In this document: one piece after another, positions 63,269 to 64,000 of the stretch
Position numbering within the stretch: the stretch's first letter is position 1
How the letters are laid out: each line of letters begins with the position of its first letter
DNA from: Wenyingzhuangia fucanilytica
GTDB lineage: Bacteria > Bacteroidota > Bacteroidia > Flavobacteriales > Flavobacteriaceae
Direction: 5' to 3'
DNA length: 64,000 bases
Assembly (NCBI RefSeq): GCF_001697185.1
Contig: NZ_CP014224.1
Location: forward strand, 744,001-808,000
Translations under genes and position numbers: made by a program
The notes under the pieces: model-generated
Databases searched by the model: none
Seen by the model: only the letters and a program-made list of their open reading frames with translations
What the model was told of the DNA's origin: nothing

Positions 63269-64000
63269 TTAGTTTTTAATTAGCTTGGTAACATGTTTAC
63301 CATTCTGGTTAGAGATTTCTACAAAGTATAACCCCGGTTTTAAGTGATTAATATTCAAGTTTTGGTTGTCTTTATTTTGCATTGTTAAAACAAGTTGACC
63401 ATTGGCATTATATAGGCGTATAGTAGCGTTGTTAGCTCCATCAATATTAAATATATTACTAGCAGGATTTGGGTGTAGTTTTATTGTTTCAGATAAAATG
63501 TTGTCGTTACTCAATGTTTCTGTTCCAAAAACTTCTACTTCTGCTAATTGAATTCCTCTGTTAGATGTTTTAGAAATTTTTACAATTTTACCTGTAACAT
63601 TTTCTGTGTTAATTGATGTTGATGGATTTGGGTAGTCTGTAAAAAGTTTAGAAAATTTTACTTCTCCGCTAGCATTAATTACTTCAACAGTAAAGTTGTT
63701 TAAATCTTGATTAGAACTACTTCCGGTTCTATTGTGTATTACAATTTCATTGATGATTTTATCATCACCCAAATCTACTTGCCACCATTTAAGGACTCCA
63801 TCTGCTGCGTGTGCTGTGTGAGATACTGAACCACCACCATAATTACCATTGGTGTTTCCATCATTGGCTCTACTAGCATCACCTTCATAAGCTGTTGAGG
63901 ACTGACTAGCAATTCCTCCATTAGTAGCTAAGGCTAAATTTTCTAAGATGACAAGATCTTGATGGAATTCAAACCAATCTATATTAAAAGCACCATTACC
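63269..64000 (-). CDS. Partial T9SS-secreted protein with fucolectin-like F5/8C domain
   Basis: The frame is open from the right edge to the stop at 63269-63271, giving 243 visible residues, so the N-terminal part lies outside the window. Residues 1-13 (NIDWFEF) look like the last strand of a CBM6-like domain. Residues about 20-130 are an F5/8 type C module of the fucolectin/CBM47 kind: ASQSST, ANDGNTNGNY, WWQVDLG and IHNRTG. Residues about 165-243 are a type A T9SS sorting domain (LHPNPAS, GQLV, LKPGLYFVEI, KLIKN), so it is surface bound or released. Any shorter start such as a TTG at 63772 is artificial. Fucose binding fits this locus; the missing N-terminus probably holds the enzyme. Confidence 0.88.
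   Translation of the reverse strand, partial: GNGAFNIDWFEFHQDLVILENLALATNGGIASQSSTAYEGDASRANDGNTNGNYGGGSVSHTAHAADGVLKWWQVDLGDDKIINEIVIHNRTGSSSNQDLNNFTVEVINASGEVKFSKLFTDYPNPSTSINTENVTGKIVKISKTSNRGIQLAEVEVFGTETLSNDNILSETIKLHPNPASNIFNIDGANNATIRLYNANGQLVLTMQNKDNQNLNINHLKPGLYFVEISNQNGKHVTKLIKN

Noticed and set aside
1-64000. CRISPR arrays, tRNA or rRNA genes, insertion sequences, replication origin
   Set aside because: No regular short direct repeats, transposase, RNA-gene-like structures or DnaA-box clusters were noticed in the gaps, all of which are under 260 nt.

Overview
The window is AT-rich DNA from a marine-type member of the Bacteroidota, most likely the Flavobacteriaceae. Four things point there: signal peptides ending in A-Q, Bacteroidota-style lipoprotein signals (an LxxC lipobox soon after the signal core), near absence of Shine-Dalgarno sequences, and a C-terminal type IX secretion (T9SS) sorting domain at the right edge. 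Almost all of it is one very large polysaccharide utilization locus (PUL) on the + strand. Only a partial gene at the right edge is on the - strand. No SusC/SusD pair, TonB transporter, regulator, sulfatase maturase, tRNA, rRNA, CRISPR or transposase is visible, so uptake, sensing and sulfatase activation must be encoded elsewhere.

Layout. 52-13316: two tandem heparinase II/III-type lyase-like proteins, a GH141-like beta-helix protein with a C-terminal PDZ-like domain, a GH29 fucosidase, an SGNH esterase carrying a copy of the GH29 C-terminal domain, a further heparinase-like protein and an alpha/beta-hydrolase esterase. 13567-33366: sulfatases interleaved with GH97, GH95, GH36 (Sip1-like), a second GH95, and two GH116 genes flanking a beta-propeller glycosidase. 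33372-42912: an SGNH esterase and six consecutive sulfatase genes, one broken by an in-frame stop. 42938-47263: a lipoprotein of unknown function, a GH29 and a beta-helix protein. 47436-53437: three sulfatases and a SASA-type O-acetylesterase, ending at a strong terminator. 53594-63180: a third paralogue of the first lyase family, an esterase, GH95, GH29 and a sulfatase, ending at a bidirectional terminator. 63269-64000 (-): the C-terminal part of a secreted protein with a fucolectin-like F5/8 type C domain and a T9SS tag.

Taken together there are 13 S1 formylglycine-type sulfatases (12 intact), three GH29, three GH95, two GH116, one each of GH36, GH97, GH141-like and GH43/117-like glycosidases, four heparinase-like lyase candidates and five esterases. 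This set fits stepwise removal of sulfate, acetyl and side-chain sugars from a highly sulfated, acetylated, fucose-rich and uronate-containing algal polysaccharide (fucoidan-like or another fucose-containing sulfated polysaccharide). The exact substrate is an inference. No recognised endo-fucoidanase (GH107/GH168-like) is in view.

Hairpins and terminators at 9311, 13381, 47307, 53461, 57305 and 63222 suggest that the locus is divided into several transcription units. The most unusual points are an esterase fused to a fucosidase accessory domain, sulfatases whose sulfate-binding His is replaced, a nonsense-interrupted sulfatase, a lyase paralogue missing two conserved His, and a repeat made of two hairpins with compensatory changes.
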